From G016234445 sp964438865 (GTDB lineage: Bacteria > Chloroflexota > Dehalococcoidia > Tepidiformales > Tepidiformaceae): a stretch of DNA of 64,000 bases. Position 1 is the first letter of the stretch. Each line of letters opens with the position of its first letter. The position numbers and the translations under genes were made by a program. The notes under the pieces were generated by a model. It was not told the DNA's origin, did no database searches, and saw nothing but the letters and a program-made list of their open reading frames with translations. Shown piece by piece: positions 1-8,708 of the stretch. The stretch covers positions 62,001 to 126,000 of the forward strand of contig CAYTMI010000008.1 in assembly GCA_964438865.1 (NCBI GenBank), read 5' to 3'.

Positions 1-11
1 AATGGTTCGGG

Positions 12-1670
12 ATGAAGACCTACGCCAGCGGCGCCACGGGCTGGCAGCGCTACTTCACCTTCTGCACCGACCACAAGGTCATCGGCATCCAGTACATGGT
101 CTGGTTCGTCGTGGTCTTCCTCGTGGCCGGGCTGATGGCGATGCTGATGCGCGTCGAACTCGCCCAGAGCGGCATGCAGTTCTTCAACAACGACCAGTAC
201 AACGCGGTGATGAGCCTCCACGGCATCCTGATGGTGGCGGTCGCCATCGCGACGGTCATCGGCGGGTTCGGCAACTACATGGTCCCCTTGATGATCGGCG
301 CCGACGACATGGCCTTCCCGCGGCTGAACGCGCTGAGCTTCTGGCTCGTCCCGCCGGTGGGCATCATGCTCCTGGCGACCCCGTTCCTCGGCGGCCTTGA
401 AGCCGGCTGGACGGCCTACCCGCCGCTCGCCGTGCAAACCGAGAGCGCCCAGACGCTCTTCAACCTGGCGCTGATGACCTTCGGGCTTGTCTCCATCCTC
501 GGCGGCCTGAACTTTATCGTCACCATCATCTACCTTCGCGCCGAAGGGATGACCTGGAGCCGGCTGCCGATCTTCGTCTGGGCGATGTTCCTGACGGCGA
601 TCCTCGCCCTCTTCTACACCCAGGGCATCTTCGTCGCCCTCTTCATGGTGCTCCTGGACCGCATGGCCGGCATGTCGTTCTTCGACCAGGCCAACGGCGG
701 CGACCCGCTCCTCTACCAGCACGTCTTCTGGTTCTATTCCCACCCGGCCGTCTACATCATGGTGCTCCCGGGCTTCGGAGTGGCGCTGGAACTGCTGACC
801 CACTTCTCACGCAAGCCGCTCTTCGCCTACCGGTACGCGGTGGGCGGGCTCATCGGCATCGTCGGCCTCAGCGGCGTCGTCTGGGCCCACCACATGTTCA
901 CCTCGGGCATGCCGAACTACCTCCACGCGCCGTTCCTGGTGGCGACGGAATTGATCTCGATCCCGACGGGCCTGGTCTTCCTCGCCGGCCTCGGGACGAT
1001 CTGGATGGGCAGAGTCTGGCTGACCACCCCGATGCTCTTCGCCCTGGCGGTGCTCTTCAACTTCGCCAACGGCGGCGTGACGGGCATCTTCCTGGCCGAC
1101 GTGCCGACGGACATCCAACTCCAGGACACCTACTTCGTGGTGGCGCATTTCCACTACACGATCGTCGGCGGCGAAATCTTCGCCCTCTTCGGCGGGATCT
1201 ACTACTGGTTCCCGAAGATGACGGGGCGGATGTACAACGAACGCCTGGGCAAGTGGCACTTCTGGACGATGTTCATCTCCTTCAACGTGACCTTCTTCAT
1301 CATGCACCTGCCGGGCATCCAGGGGATGAACCGCCGGATCGCGGACTACCCCGCCGAGTTCGACACCATCAACATGGTGATCAGCATCTCGGCCTTCGTC
1401 CTTGGGGCGAGCTTCCTCATCTTCGTCTACAACATCCTCCGGTCGTGGTTCCGGGGCCCGGTGGCGGAAGCGAACCCCTGGCGCGCGCGGACGCTGGAGT
1501 GGCAGACGACTTCTCCGCCACCCCACGACAACTTCGAAAGCCCGCCCGTCATCAAGGGCCACCCCTACGACTACGGCGTGCCGGGCTCGGTGCATGCGAC
1601 CTTCCCGGGGATTGGGGCAGCCCACGCTCCCGCGGGTGGTGGCGGCGGCGGAGGTGGCAGCGGTGGCTAA
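12..1670 (+). CDS. ctaD: Cytochrome c oxidase subunit I, A2-type haem-copper oxidase
   Basis: Catalytic subunit of a proton-pumping terminal oxidase in the cytoplasmic membrane; it reduces O2 to water at the haem a3/CuB centre. The low-spin haem ligand His70 lies in SLHGILM. CuB ligands are His244 (YSHPAVY), His293/His294 (AHHMFTSG) and the haem ligands sit at His379/His381 (AHFHY). The usual channel glutamate of HPEVY is Ala246 here, and the preceding Tyr-Ser pair is the signature of the A2 subfamily described for Rhodothermus-type caa3 oxidases. The C-terminus is a Gly-rich tail. The first visible ATG is at position 12, so the true start may lie upstream of the window. Subunit II is not in the window. 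It is followed by subunits IV and III in one operon. Confidence 0.95.
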   Translation: MKTYASGATGWQRYFTFCTDHKVIGIQYMVWFVVVFLVAGLMAMLMRVELAQSGMQFFNNDQYNAVMSLHGILMVAVAIATVIGGFGNYMVPLMIGADDMAFPRLNALSFWLVPPVGIMLLATPFLGGLEAGWTAYPPLAVQTESAQTLFNLALMTFGLVSILGGLNFIVTIIYLRAEGMTWSRLPIFVWAMFLTAILALFYTQGIFVALFMVLLDRMAGMSFFDQANGGDPLLYQHVFWFYSHPAVYIMVLPGFGVALELLTHFSRKPLFAYRYAVGGLIGIVGLSGVVWAHHMFTSGMPNYLHAPFLVATELISIPTGLVFLAGLGTIWMGRVWLTTPMLFALAVLFNFANGGVTGIFLADVPTDIQLQDTYFVVAHFHYTIVGGEIFALFGGIYYWFPKMTGRMYNERLGKWHFWTMFISFNVTFFIMHLPGIQGMNRRIADYPAEFDTINMVISISAFVLGASFLIFVYNILRSWFRGPVAEANPWRARTLEWQTTSPPPHDNFESPPVIKGHPYDYGVPGSVHATFPGIGAAHAPAGGGGGGGGSGG

Positions 1671-1733
1671 TCGCGGCGCGAACTTGGCCCGCCGCGCGGC
1701 CCGCGGCCCACTTCCCCCGAGGAGGAGCCTTTC

Positions 1734-1937
1734 GTGAACAAAGCAATGCAGCTGGGGATAATCATCGCCGTCATTCTCGCCGTGCTGACGGTGGTCGAAT
1801 ACATCTTCGCGGTGAACGTGAGTGACGTGAACGTCCGCTTCTTCGGCCTGACGGTTGCGGCGCTTGCGAAGGCAGCCCTCATCGTCTGGTACTTCATGCA
1901 CTTCGGCCGCGTCTTCCGGCCTGGGGAGGCCCACTGA
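1734..1937 (+). CDS. Cytochrome c oxidase subunit IV-like small membrane protein
   Basis: A 67-residue protein with two hydrophobic helices (about residues 6-25 and 36-55) of the bacterial cytochrome c oxidase subunit IV / prokaryotic COX4-like family, thought to help assemble or stabilise the oxidase. The GTG start at 1734 is supported by GGAGGAG at 1721-1727, seven bases upstream; the ATG at 1746 is a weaker alternative. Its stop overlaps the ATG of subunit III by one base (TGATG), so the two are probably translationally coupled. The assignment rests mainly on position between subunits I and III and the two-helix pattern. Confidence 0.8.
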   Translation: MNKAMQLGIIIAVILAVLTVVEYIFAVNVSDVNVRFFGLTVAALAKAALIVWYFMHFGRVFRPGEAH

Positions 1938-2518
1938 TGGCTGTTGCCGCCCAAGCGATGCACCACAAGGGGCCGGACCGCACTGCGATCAACCGGGCCG
2001 GCCTCTGGCTCTTCTTCTTTTCCGAAAGCCTCATCTTCGCCCTCCTGCTCTCCTCGCGGTTCTTCCTTGAGGGGCTGAACATCCCTGAAAAACATGACGG
2101 CAGCGGCCAGGTCGTGGACCAGGGCCTCGGCCTCGCGATCACGGCGATCCTCCTCCTCAGTTCGGTGACCGCCTTCACGGGAGAGACCGCCCTGGAGCAC
2201 GGCAGGAAGAGCCTGGGCCACTGGATGATCCTGGCGACGATCGTCCTCGGGCTCATCTTCGCCGGGGGCGTCGCCTACGAATGGAAGACAGCTCACTTCA
2301 CCCGCGGTGAGGCCTTCGGGACGGTGTTCTTCACCATGACCGGCGTCCACGCTGCCCACGTGATGAGCGGCGTGATCATGCTCGGGCTGGTGTGGATCCG
2401 GGCGCTGCGCGGGAAGTACGACGAAAAGAACCACTGGCCGGTTTCCGGGGTGGTGATGTACTGGCACTTCGTGGACGTCGTCTGGGTGTTCTTCTACCCG
2501 GCGCTCTACCTGGTCTAA
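1937..2518 (+). CDS. ctaE: Cytochrome c oxidase subunit III
   Basis: Membrane subunit of the haem-copper oxidase, 193 residues with about five transmembrane helices: the short form of subunit III found with caa3-type enzymes. Recognisable family segments are LWLFFFSESLIF near the N-terminus, FTMTGVHAAHVMSG in the middle, and the C-terminal YWHFVDVVWVFFYP, which is diagnostic for COX3. The start overlaps the stop of the preceding subunit IV gene. It is ten bases upstream of the cupredoxin gene, so all four genes probably form one transcript. Confidence 0.93.
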   Translation: MAVAAQAMHHKGPDRTAINRAGLWLFFFSESLIFALLLSSRFFLEGLNIPEKHDGSGQVVDQGLGLAITAILLLSSVTAFTGETALEHGRKSLGHWMILATIVLGLIFAGGVAYEWKTAHFTRGEAFGTVFFTMTGVHAAHVMSGVIMLGLVWIRALRGKYDEKNHWPVSGVVMYWHFVDVVWVFFYPALYLV

Positions 2519-2527
2519 GCTGGAAGG

Positions 2528-3043
2528 GTGAAGGCAAGAATCCCGTCTGCGCTCGTCCGGGGGATGGCCTGGGTTGCGGTCTCGTTGGCCGCTTCCTGGG
2601 CCATCATGCTCGTCTGGTGGGCGCTGCTCTCGCCCTCGGCCCAGGCTTCCGACACGCTCGAAATCGTGATCCCCGAAGGCACGGCCGCGGCGGTCGCACA
2701 GGGGCGCCCGGCGCCGTTCATCCCCAAGTCGCTTTCGCTGGCGAAGGGCGGTTCGCTGCGGGTGATCAACAACGATGTGGTGGAGCACGATGTCGGCGGC
2801 TACCAGGTGGCCGCCGGCCGGACCGTGACTTTCGACGCGAAAGCCAACGCGGATGGCACCGTCTCCTGCTCGATCCACCCCTCGGGATACCTGTCGCTGG
2901 ACCTCACCGAACGCCCCCCGCTCCTCTCCACGATCATCCCAACCTTGCTGCTCGGCCTGCCCGCCGGCATCGCCCTCGCCTTCGTCGTTGGCATCGCCGG
3001 CAAACTGAAGCTGGACGACGACGAACTGGTCCACATGGGCTGA
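2528..3043 (+). CDS. Membrane-anchored cupredoxin-like protein of the oxidase operon
   Basis: 171 residues with an N-terminal signal-anchor helix (about residues 10-35), an extracytoplasmic cupredoxin-like beta domain and a C-terminal helix (about 135-160). Potential copper ligands are His87 (EHDV), Cys114 and His117 (SCSIHPSG). The axial methionine of classical blue copper proteins is not seen, so it may bind copper differently or act in CuA/CuB copper delivery rather than electron transfer. GTG start at 2528, nine bases after the ctaE stop. The operon position links it to the oxidase; its exact role is inferred. Confidence 0.7.
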   Translation: MKARIPSALVRGMAWVAVSLAASWAIMLVWWALLSPSAQASDTLEIVIPEGTAAAVAQGRPAPFIPKSLSLAKGGSLRVINNDVVEHDVGGYQVAAGRTVTFDAKANADGTVSCSIHPSGYLSLDLTERPPLLSTIIPTLLLGLPAGIALAFVVGIAGKLKLDDDELVHMG

Positions 3044-3052
3044 CGCCCCCGC

Positions 3053-3084
3053 CCCATCCGAACCGCGACCGGAAGGGAGCGGCC
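3053..3084 (+). repeat. REP-like hairpin, family A, copy 1
   Basis: Intergenic copy of a repeat whose core CCGCGACCGGAAGGGAGCGG (3063-3082) folds as a 4-bp CCGC/GCGG stem, a tandem G.A/A.G mismatch, a 2-bp CC/GG stem and a GGAA tetraloop. It is preceded by CCCATCCGAA, as in the copies that flank the RAYT gene at 19683-20325. Confidence 0.75.
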
Positions 3085-3169
3085 CCCGCCTCGCGTCAGC
3101 CTTCAACCTTTTCTCGTCGCCCGCCCCATCCGTTGACACGCCCCAGGCCAATCCGCCACCCTACCCCGC

Positions 3170-4057
3170 ATGCCTAACGTTACTGCCAACGGAATCCAGA
3201 TCGAGTACGATACCTTCGGGCCGCGCGACGCCGACCCGCTCCTCCTGGTCATGGGCCTCGGCGCCCAGATGATCGCCTGGGACGAAGAGTTCTGCGAGAT
3301 GATCGCGGGGCAGGGCCACCACGTCATCCGCTTCGACAACCGCGACGTCGGCCTTTCGACGAAGTTCGACCACCTGGGGATGCCCGACATGCCCGCCATC
3401 TTCGCCGCCAGGGCGCAGGGCAAGCCCGTGGAGAACGCGCCCTATCTCCTCGACGACATGGCGGATGACGCCGCCGCCTTGCTCGGAGCCCTCGGGATTG
3501 AGCGTGCCCACATCGCCGGCGGGTCCATGGGCGGCATGATTGTCCAGGCGATGGCGATCCGGCACCCGAAACGCGTGGTTTCGATGACCTCGATCATGTC
3601 CACCACCGGCAACCCGGAACTGCCCCAGGCGACACCAGAGGCGATGGCGGTCCTCACCACCCCTGCCGCGGAAGACCGCGAAGGAGCGATCGCCCAGGGC
3701 GTGGCCTCCGCGAAAGTCATCGGCAGCACCGGATTCCCCTTCGACGAAGCGCGGGTCCGGGAGCGCACGGCGGCCGCCTACGACCGCTCCTTCTACCCCG
3801 CGGGGATGATGCGCCAGATGGCGGCGATCATGGCCTCCCCGAGCCGCAAGGAAGCGCTCCGCTCCGTGCGGGTGCCCTCCCTCGTCGTCCACGGCGACAT
3901 CGACCCGCTGGTCTCGGTGGAAGGCGGCAAGGACACGGCCGAGGCGATCGCCGGCGCCGAACTGCTGATCATCGAAGGGATGGGGCACGACCTGCCGCGG
4001 GGCGCCTGGACCACGATCGTCGACGCGATGGCCAAGAACGCCGCCAGAGCCCGCTAA
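3170..4057 (+). CDS. Alpha/beta-fold hydrolase
   Basis: A 295-residue alpha/beta hydrolase. The nucleophile elbow is GGS119MGG, the acid is in HGDIDPLV (Asp243 or Asp245) and the catalytic histidine is His273 in GMGHDLP. The oxyanion-loop segment LVMGLGAQM follows the first strands. The cap region contains GYP-less sequences similar to tropinesterase/haloperoxidase-like hydrolases, but the substrate cannot be read from sequence. It stands alone: the oxidase operon ends 126 bases upstream, and REP-like hairpins lie on both sides (3053-3084 and 4058-4084). Confidence 0.85.
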   Translation: MPNVTANGIQIEYDTFGPRDADPLLLVMGLGAQMIAWDEEFCEMIAGQGHHVIRFDNRDVGLSTKFDHLGMPDMPAIFAARAQGKPVENAPYLLDDMADDAAALLGALGIERAHIAGGSMGGMIVQAMAIRHPKRVVSMTSIMSTTGNPELPQATPEAMAVLTTPAAEDREGAIAQGVASAKVIGSTGFPFDEARVRERTAAAYDRSFYPAGMMRQMAAIMASPSRKEALRSVRVPSLVVHGDIDPLVSVEGGKDTAEAIAGAELLIIEGMGHDLPRGAWTTIVDAMAKNAARAR

Positions 4058-4084
4058 CCGAACCGCGACCGGCAGGGAGCGGCG
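4058..4084 (+). repeat. REP-like hairpin, family A, copy 2
   Basis: It begins immediately after the TAA stop of the hydrolase gene. The core CCGCGACCGGCAGGGAGCGG at 4063-4082 is identical to the cores of the two copies flanking the RAYT gene. A separate octamer run (CCACTCCG type, four imperfect units, 4130-4161) lies between it and lysA. Confidence 0.75.
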
Positions 4085-4170
4085 TCGCCCCGCGCCAGCT
4101 CTCACCACATCTCCTCTACCCACGGGCGACCACTCCGCCACTCCGTTACCCCGTTACTCCGTAACAGCGT

Positions 4171-5529
4171 CTACAGCACGTCCCGCGCCATCAGGTCCTC
4201 CACCGTTTCGCGGCGGACCATCACCCGCGCCTGCCCGTCCCGGACGGCGACGACGGGCGGTCGCGTCGCCATGTTGTAGTTGCTGGACATGGCGAGGTTG
4301 TAGGCGCCACTCGCCGGCAGACCCACGAGTTCGCCCGGCCGGAAGCGCGGCACCGCTGCGTCCTTGATCAGGATGTCGCCGCTTTCGCAGTACTTCCCGG
4401 CCAGCGTGATCGTCTCCTCGGGCGCCGCGAGCGGGCGGTCCACCGGGATCGCTTCGTACTTCGACCCGTAGATCGCCGGGCGGATGTTGTCGGCCATGCC
4501 CCCGTCGACCGAGACGAAGGTGCGGAGGCCGGGGATCTCCTTGCGCGCGCCGACCGTGTAGACGGCGACCATCGAGCGACCGACGAGTGCCCTGCCCGGC
4601 TCGATGTGGAGGGCAGGCTCGGGGAGGCGGTGCTCTTCGAGCCCCTTGCGGAGGGTGGTCACGAAGCGGTCGGCGTAGGCCGCGATGGGGGGGGCGTGTT
4701 GTTCGCGGTTGTAGGCCAGCGCGAACCCGCCGCCGGGGCTGTACTCCTTGAATTCGAAGCCGTGGGTGTCGCCCATCTGCGCCGCGAACCCGCACATCAC
4801 CGCGTTCGCTTCTTCGTACGGTTCGACTTCGAAGATCGGCGAGCCGAGGTGGACGTGGAGGCCGCGGAGGTCCAGGTGCTTCGCATCCATCGCCAGTTTC
4901 ACCGCGCGCTCTGCGTCCCCCGTGGCGATGGCGAACCCGAACTTGCTGTCGAGGACGCCGGTCGCGGTCTTTGCGTGGGTATGTGGGTCCACGTTCGGGG
5001 AGACGCGGAGGAGGATCGGCTGGTGGACGCCCGCTTCGGCCGCGATCGCTTCGAGCGTCTCGAGTTCGTAGAAGTTGTCGACCATCACCCGGCCGATGCC
5101 GGGGCCAGCGAGGGCCTCGCGCAGTTCCGCCGGGAGCTTGTTGTTGCCGTGGAAATAGAGCCTGGCGGCGGGCATCCCCCCGGCCCGCGCTGAAGCCAGT
5201 TCGCCGCCGCTGACCACGTCCATCCCCAACCCTTCTTCGGCAATGACCCGGGCGAGGCCCCGGCAGAGGAACGCCTTTGCCGCATAGGCGACGGTTACCT
5301 GGGGCCAGCGGCTTTCGAACGCTTCCCGGAATTCGCGGCAGGTGGCGCGGAAGTCGGCTTCGTCGAAAACGTAGAGCGGCGTCCCGAACCGCTCCGCCAG
5401 GTCCCGCAGGTCGCAGCCGCCGATGCTCAGCCGCCCGGCCGCGGAGATGGCGGCAGTGTGCGGCAGGACGTGGGCGTAGGGCAGGTCCGCCAGGGACGGG
5501 AAAGCGGGGAGGGGGGATGAGTCGGGCAT
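4171..5529 (-). CDS. lysA: Diaminopimelate decarboxylase
   Basis: PLP enzyme for the last step of lysine biosynthesis, meso-diaminopimelate to L-lysine plus CO2. The 452-residue length is normal. The PLP lysine is in AYAAKAF, the phosphate-binding Gly-rich loop is SPGGGFAL, and HVHLGSPI, EPGRALVG and CESGDIL mark the alanine-racemase-like barrel and the C-terminal beta domain that contributes the catalytic Cys. I chose the ATG at 5529 (MPDSSPLP) because the upstream in-frame stretch is Arg/Pro/Ser-rich and overlaps the heptamer repeat and the end of nadE. No lysine-biosynthesis neighbour is adjacent. Confidence 0.95.
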   Translation of the reverse strand: MPDSSPLPAFPSLADLPYAHVLPHTAAISAAGRLSIGGCDLRDLAERFGTPLYVFDEADFRATCREFREAFESRWPQVTVAYAAKAFLCRGLARVIAEEGLGMDVVSGGELASARAGGMPAARLYFHGNNKLPAELREALAGPGIGRVMVDNFYELETLEAIAAEAGVHQPILLRVSPNVDPHTHAKTATGVLDSKFGFAIATGDAERAVKLAMDAKHLDLRGLHVHLGSPIFEVEPYEEANAVMCGFAAQMGDTHGFEFKEYSPGGGFALAYNREQHAPPIAAYADRFVTTLRKGLEEHRLPEPALHIEPGRALVGRSMVAVYTVGARKEIPGLRTFVSVDGGMADNIRPAIYGSKYEAIPVDRPLAAPEETITLAGKYCESGDILIKDAAVPRFRPGELVGLPASGAYNLAMSSNYNMATRPPVVAVRDGQARVMVRRETVEDLMARDVL

Positions 5530-5543
5530 GACTACAGGGTAGA

Positions 5544-5564
5544 GGACTTGGGACTTAGGACTGA
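5544..5564. repeat. Short heptamer tandem repeat (3 units)
   Basis: GGACTTG, GGACTTA and GGACTGA in tandem, in the 40-base gap between nadE and lysA. It is the shortest member of the seven-base repeat loci seen across the window. Confidence 0.5.
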
Positions 5565-5569
5565 ATGCC

Positions 5570-7585
5570 TCAGTCTGCCGGGATTGCTTCGGCTTCGGCG
5601 AGCCAGGCCGCGGCCGAGGCGTCGGAAGGCATGCGCCAGTCGCCGCGTGGGGAGAGGGAGCCGCCCGAACCCACCTTCGGCGCGTCGGGGAGGCAGTCAC
5701 GCTTGTACTGGGCGGCGAAGAATCGCGTGAGGAAGACAAGCAGCCAGCGCTTGATCTCGGCGAGGGTGTACTTGCCGTCGAAGGCGTGGAGGGCCATCCG
5801 CGCGATCCGCCGCGGGCCGAACCCGAAGCGGGTGAAAGAGTAGAGGAAGAAATCGTGGAGCTCGTAGGGCCCGACCACGTCTTCGGAGAACTGGACGATC
5901 TCCCCGTCGGCCGACGGGCGGAGCAGTTCCGGGCTGATCGGCGTGTCGAGGACGTCGGCCAGCGCCCGCGAGACAGGCCCGTCGTCCGCGAAGACGGTGT
6001 CGGCCGTCCAGCGGATGAGCCGGGAGACGAGCGTTTTCGGCACGCCCGCGTTCACCCCGTAGTGCGACATGTGGTCGCCGCCATAGGTCGTGAAGCCGAG
6101 CGCCAGTTCCGAGAGGTCGGAGGTGCCGAGGTCGATCCCCCCTTCCTTGCCGGCGACGGAAAAGAGGAGGAACTTGCGGGACCAGGCCTGGACGTTTTCG
6201 AAGGTGAGGTCCTCGACCGCGGCGTCGTGGCCGATGGCCGCGAAGACTTCCTCGGCGACCCGGCTGACCGGTATTTCCCGGAGCGTCACCCCCAGCGCTT
6301 CGGCGAGCGCGGTGGCGATGGCACGGGTGCGTTCGGAAGTGCCGAAGCCCGGCATCGTCACCGCAATCATCCGGCTGCGGGGCAGGCCAAGCTGGTCGAG
6401 GGCGCGGACGGCGACGAGCAGGGCGAGGGTGGAATCGCGGCCGCCCGAGAGCCCGAGGACGAGGTGCCGCCCCTTTTCGGGGAGGGCGGTGAGCCGCCGC
6501 GCGAGCGAGGTCGACATGATCTGGAAGATCTCTTCACAGCGTGCGTCCAGTTTCGCCGGGTCGGCGGGGGCGTAGGGGAAGGGGTCGACCTGGCGTTCGA
6601 GGCGCTCGTAGATGGCGCGCGGCCGGTGGTCTTCGACGGGCGGGAGGACGATGCGGCGCACGGGTTGGGCAAAGGCGGCGGCGTTCTGGCCCCAGGATGT
6701 CTGGCGCATGCGGTCGGCCTGGAGGGCGAGGATGTCGGCGTCGGTGATAGCGACACTGCCGCCGGTGCGGAAGCGCGGCGTCTGGGCGACAATCTCGCCG
6801 CGGTCGGCGATGATCCCGTGCCCATCCCAGGCGAGGTCGGCGGTGGATTCGCCGAAGCCGGCGGCGCTGTAGAGCTGGACCGCGAGGTTCTTCGCGGCGG
6901 ACCCGCGGACGAGGTCGAGCCGGTATTCCCACTTGGCGACGGTGATGTTCGAAGCGGACAGGTTGGCGAGGACGGTGGCTCCCGCAAGCGCGGCGAGTGT
7001 CCCCGGCGGGACTGGCACCCAGATGTCTTCGCAGATGTCGGTGTGGAGGACGAACCCCGGCCGCCCCTCGATTTCGAAGAGGAGATCAGTCCCGAAGGGG
7101 ACCGTCTCACCGAGGAGGGTCACCTCGTCCGTGGTCGCCTCTGCCGCCATCCGGAACCAGCGGAGTTCGTAGAATTCGCGGTAATTCGGCGGGTAGGCTT
7201 TCGGCGCGACGGCAACCGGCCGCCCGCCGTAGAGCGTCACCGCGCAGTTGAAGAGCGACCCGCCGGCCGCGAGGGGCATCCCCACGCAGACGGCCATGTC
7301 CCAGTCGCGGGTGGCGGCGGCGATGGCCGCGAGCGCGTCGATGGCGGCGCGCTGGAGGGTGTCCTGGAAGAAGAGGTCGCCGGCGGTGTAACCGGTCAGC
7401 CCCAATTCGGGGCAGACGGCGAGATGCGCGCCCGCGTCGTGTGCCTGGCGGAGGGAGTCGAGGTGGGCCGCCGTGTTGTAAGCGACGTCCGCGACACGTC
7501 CATCCGGCACGCATACGGCCACGCGCACGTAGCCGTGCGAGCGCACATCCATGAACGTTTCGTCCACGATGGCATGATACGTCAT
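5570..7585 (-). CDS. nadE: Glutamine-dependent NAD+ synthetase
   Basis: Makes NAD+ from nicotinic acid adenine dinucleotide, ATP and glutamine. The N-terminal nitrilase-type glutaminase domain (about residues 15-290) shows the Glu (CPELGLTGY), Lys (PKAYPPNYREF) and Cys (HTDICEDIWVP) triad. The C-terminal synthetase domain starts near residue 330 and carries the pyrophosphate loop LGLSGGRDSTLAL. Total length, about 670, is normal for the two-domain form. An internal ATG at 7552 (MDVRSHGYVRVAV) fits the usual N-terminus of the family better and may be the true start. It ends 40 bases upstream of lysA on the same strand. Confidence 0.93.
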   Translation of the reverse strand: MTYHAIVDETFMDVRSHGYVRVAVCVPDGRVADVAYNTAAHLDSLRQAHDAGAHLAVCPELGLTGYTAGDLFFQDTLQRAAIDALAAIAAATRDWDMAVCVGMPLAAGGSLFNCAVTLYGGRPVAVAPKAYPPNYREFYELRWFRMAAEATTDEVTLLGETVPFGTDLLFEIEGRPGFVLHTDICEDIWVPVPPGTLAALAGATVLANLSASNITVAKWEYRLDLVRGSAAKNLAVQLYSAAGFGESTADLAWDGHGIIADRGEIVAQTPRFRTGGSVAITDADILALQADRMRQTSWGQNAAAFAQPVRRIVLPPVEDHRPRAIYERLERQVDPFPYAPADPAKLDARCEEIFQIMSTSLARRLTALPEKGRHLVLGLSGGRDSTLALLVAVRALDQLGLPRSRMIAVTMPGFGTSERTRAIATALAEALGVTLREIPVSRVAEEVFAAIGHDAAVEDLTFENVQAWSRKFLLFSVAGKEGGIDLGTSDLSELALGFTTYGGDHMSHYGVNAGVPKTLVSRLIRWTADTVFADDGPVSRALADVLDTPISPELLRPSADGEIVQFSEDVVGPYELHDFFLYSFTRFGFGPRRIARMALHAFDGKYTLAEIKRWLLVFLTRFFAAQYKRDCLPDAPKVGSGGSLSPRGDWRMPSDASAAAWLAEAEAIPAD

Positions 7586-7643
7586 CCCGCCGGGGGGCGG
7601 CCGCGCCCGGACGTCCCCGGCGGAGACTCAGCGTGGACGCGGG

Positions 7644-7946
7644 CTACTGGACGACGTTCAGGAGTTCGGTTTCGCCGCGTTCGATCAGCGGTTCCATTTC
7701 TGCGAACCAGGCCGGGAAGGCGGGGTTGCTAAACGCCCTCGCCATCCCTGCTTGCCAGGCCCCGGCGTCGGCCCAGGTCATCTCCACGATGACGCGGAAC
7801 ATCGCCCCGGTGGCGTCCGTGAGGATGCGCTGCTCCCCGAAACCGAGTTCCGATGCGCTCATGATGGTGGGCAGGCGCTTGAAGATGCTGACGAGGGCAT
7901 CGCCCTTCCCGTACTTGGCGTAGAAGACCTGGCGTTCGACGATCAT
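7644..7946 (-). CDS. Small NIPSNAP/ABM-like protein of unknown function
   Basis: A 100-residue protein beginning MIVERQVFYAKYGKG. The alternation of short strands with one amphipathic helix and the segment MFRVIVEMTWADAG resemble single-domain dimeric alpha+beta barrel proteins (NIPSNAP or antibiotic-biosynthesis-monooxygenase-like). No catalytic residues can be assigned. I chose the ATG at 7946 over the upstream in-frame start at 7994 because AGGAG lies ten bases before it and the extra residues look non-native. It is upstream of nadE on the same strand, 58 bases away. Confidence 0.6.
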   Translation of the reverse strand: MIVERQVFYAKYGKGDALVSIFKRLPTIMSASELGFGEQRILTDATGAMFRVIVEMTWADAGAWQAGMARAFSNPAFPAWFAEMEPLIERGETELLNVVQ

Positions 7947-8021
7947 GGTGGGTTGGCTCCTGGTGGTCTGAGATTGCTCCCCTTTATGTACCACAGGCAG
8001 TCAAGAACGTTACGCGGCGGT

Positions 8022-8708
8022 TCAGACGCGTTTCGCCGCCCAGCGCCCAAACGTGACGGCCATGAGCAGGGACGCCGCCCCCCAGAGGTAGCCGCCGATC
8101 ACGTCGCTGGGCCAGTGGGCGCCGACGTAGACTCGGGCGGGGCCGGCGAGGAGGAGCAGGGCGACCACAGCCGCCTGGACCGCCATCGCCCACCACTTCG
8201 GGAGGAAGCTGGCTGCGAAAACCGCGATGATGCCGTAGACAAGGACGTCGCTGTAGACGTGGCCGCTGGGGAAGCCGTAGCTGTCGCGGAGGTAGTCGAC
8301 CCGGATGCCGAAGTCCTCGGCGGGCCGAGGCGACCGGACGATGACCTTCAGCAGTTGGTCCCAGAAGCGAAGGAGGAGCCCGGCGGCGAGGGCGAAGAGG
8401 GCTTCCAGGCGGCGCCGTTTCGGGTGGCGGTGGGCCCAGGCGACGGCAGCCGCGATGGTGATCGCAGCGAGTTGCCATGGCCAGGTCCCGGCGGCGTTGA
8501 CGATACCCGCGAAGTCCCCCATGCCCGGGGCGTCCTGGACGCGCCTGGTGAGCCAAACGTCGCCGGGCATGGGGGCGCCTGACGCCCCAACCCAGAGCGT
8601 CAGGGCCATCGCAACAAGCCCGCAGATCGCGGCGTAGCGGAGGAGCGGATTCTGGGGGGCGGGCCATCTCCGCCGCCGGCGCCGGTGCACCCGTCGCGAG
8701 CGTGTCAC
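8022..8708 (-). CDS. PAP2-family membrane phosphatase
   Basis: A 228-residue integral membrane phosphatase of the PAP2 superfamily. The three catalytic motifs are present: KVIVRSPRP (KX6RP), GFPSGHV (PSGH) and RVYVGAHWPSD (R-X5-H-X3-D). About six transmembrane helices. Such enzymes dephosphorylate lipid phosphates, for example undecaprenyl pyrophosphate or phosphatidic acid. The GTG start at 8708 overlaps the TGA stop of the upstream lipoprotein gene (GTGA), which indicates translational coupling. The Arg-rich N-terminus (RSRRVHRRRRRRW) would keep the first segment cytoplasmic. Confidence 0.87.
   Translation of the reverse strand: MTRSRRVHRRRRRRWPAPQNPLLRYAAICGLVAMALTLWVGASGAPMPGDVWLTRRVQDAPGMGDFAGIVNAAGTWPWQLAAITIAAAVAWAHRHPKRRRLEALFALAAGLLLRFWDQLLKVIVRSPRPAEDFGIRVDYLRDSYGFPSGHVYSDVLVYGIIAVFAASFLPKWWAMAVQAAVVALLLLAGPARVYVGAHWPSDVIGGYLWGAASLLMAVTFGRWAAKRV

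Noticed and set aside
1667..3151. A 494-codon minus-strand frame over the oxidase subunit genes
   Set aside because: The + strand genes carry cytochrome oxidase and cupredoxin motifs; the antisense product is low complexity.
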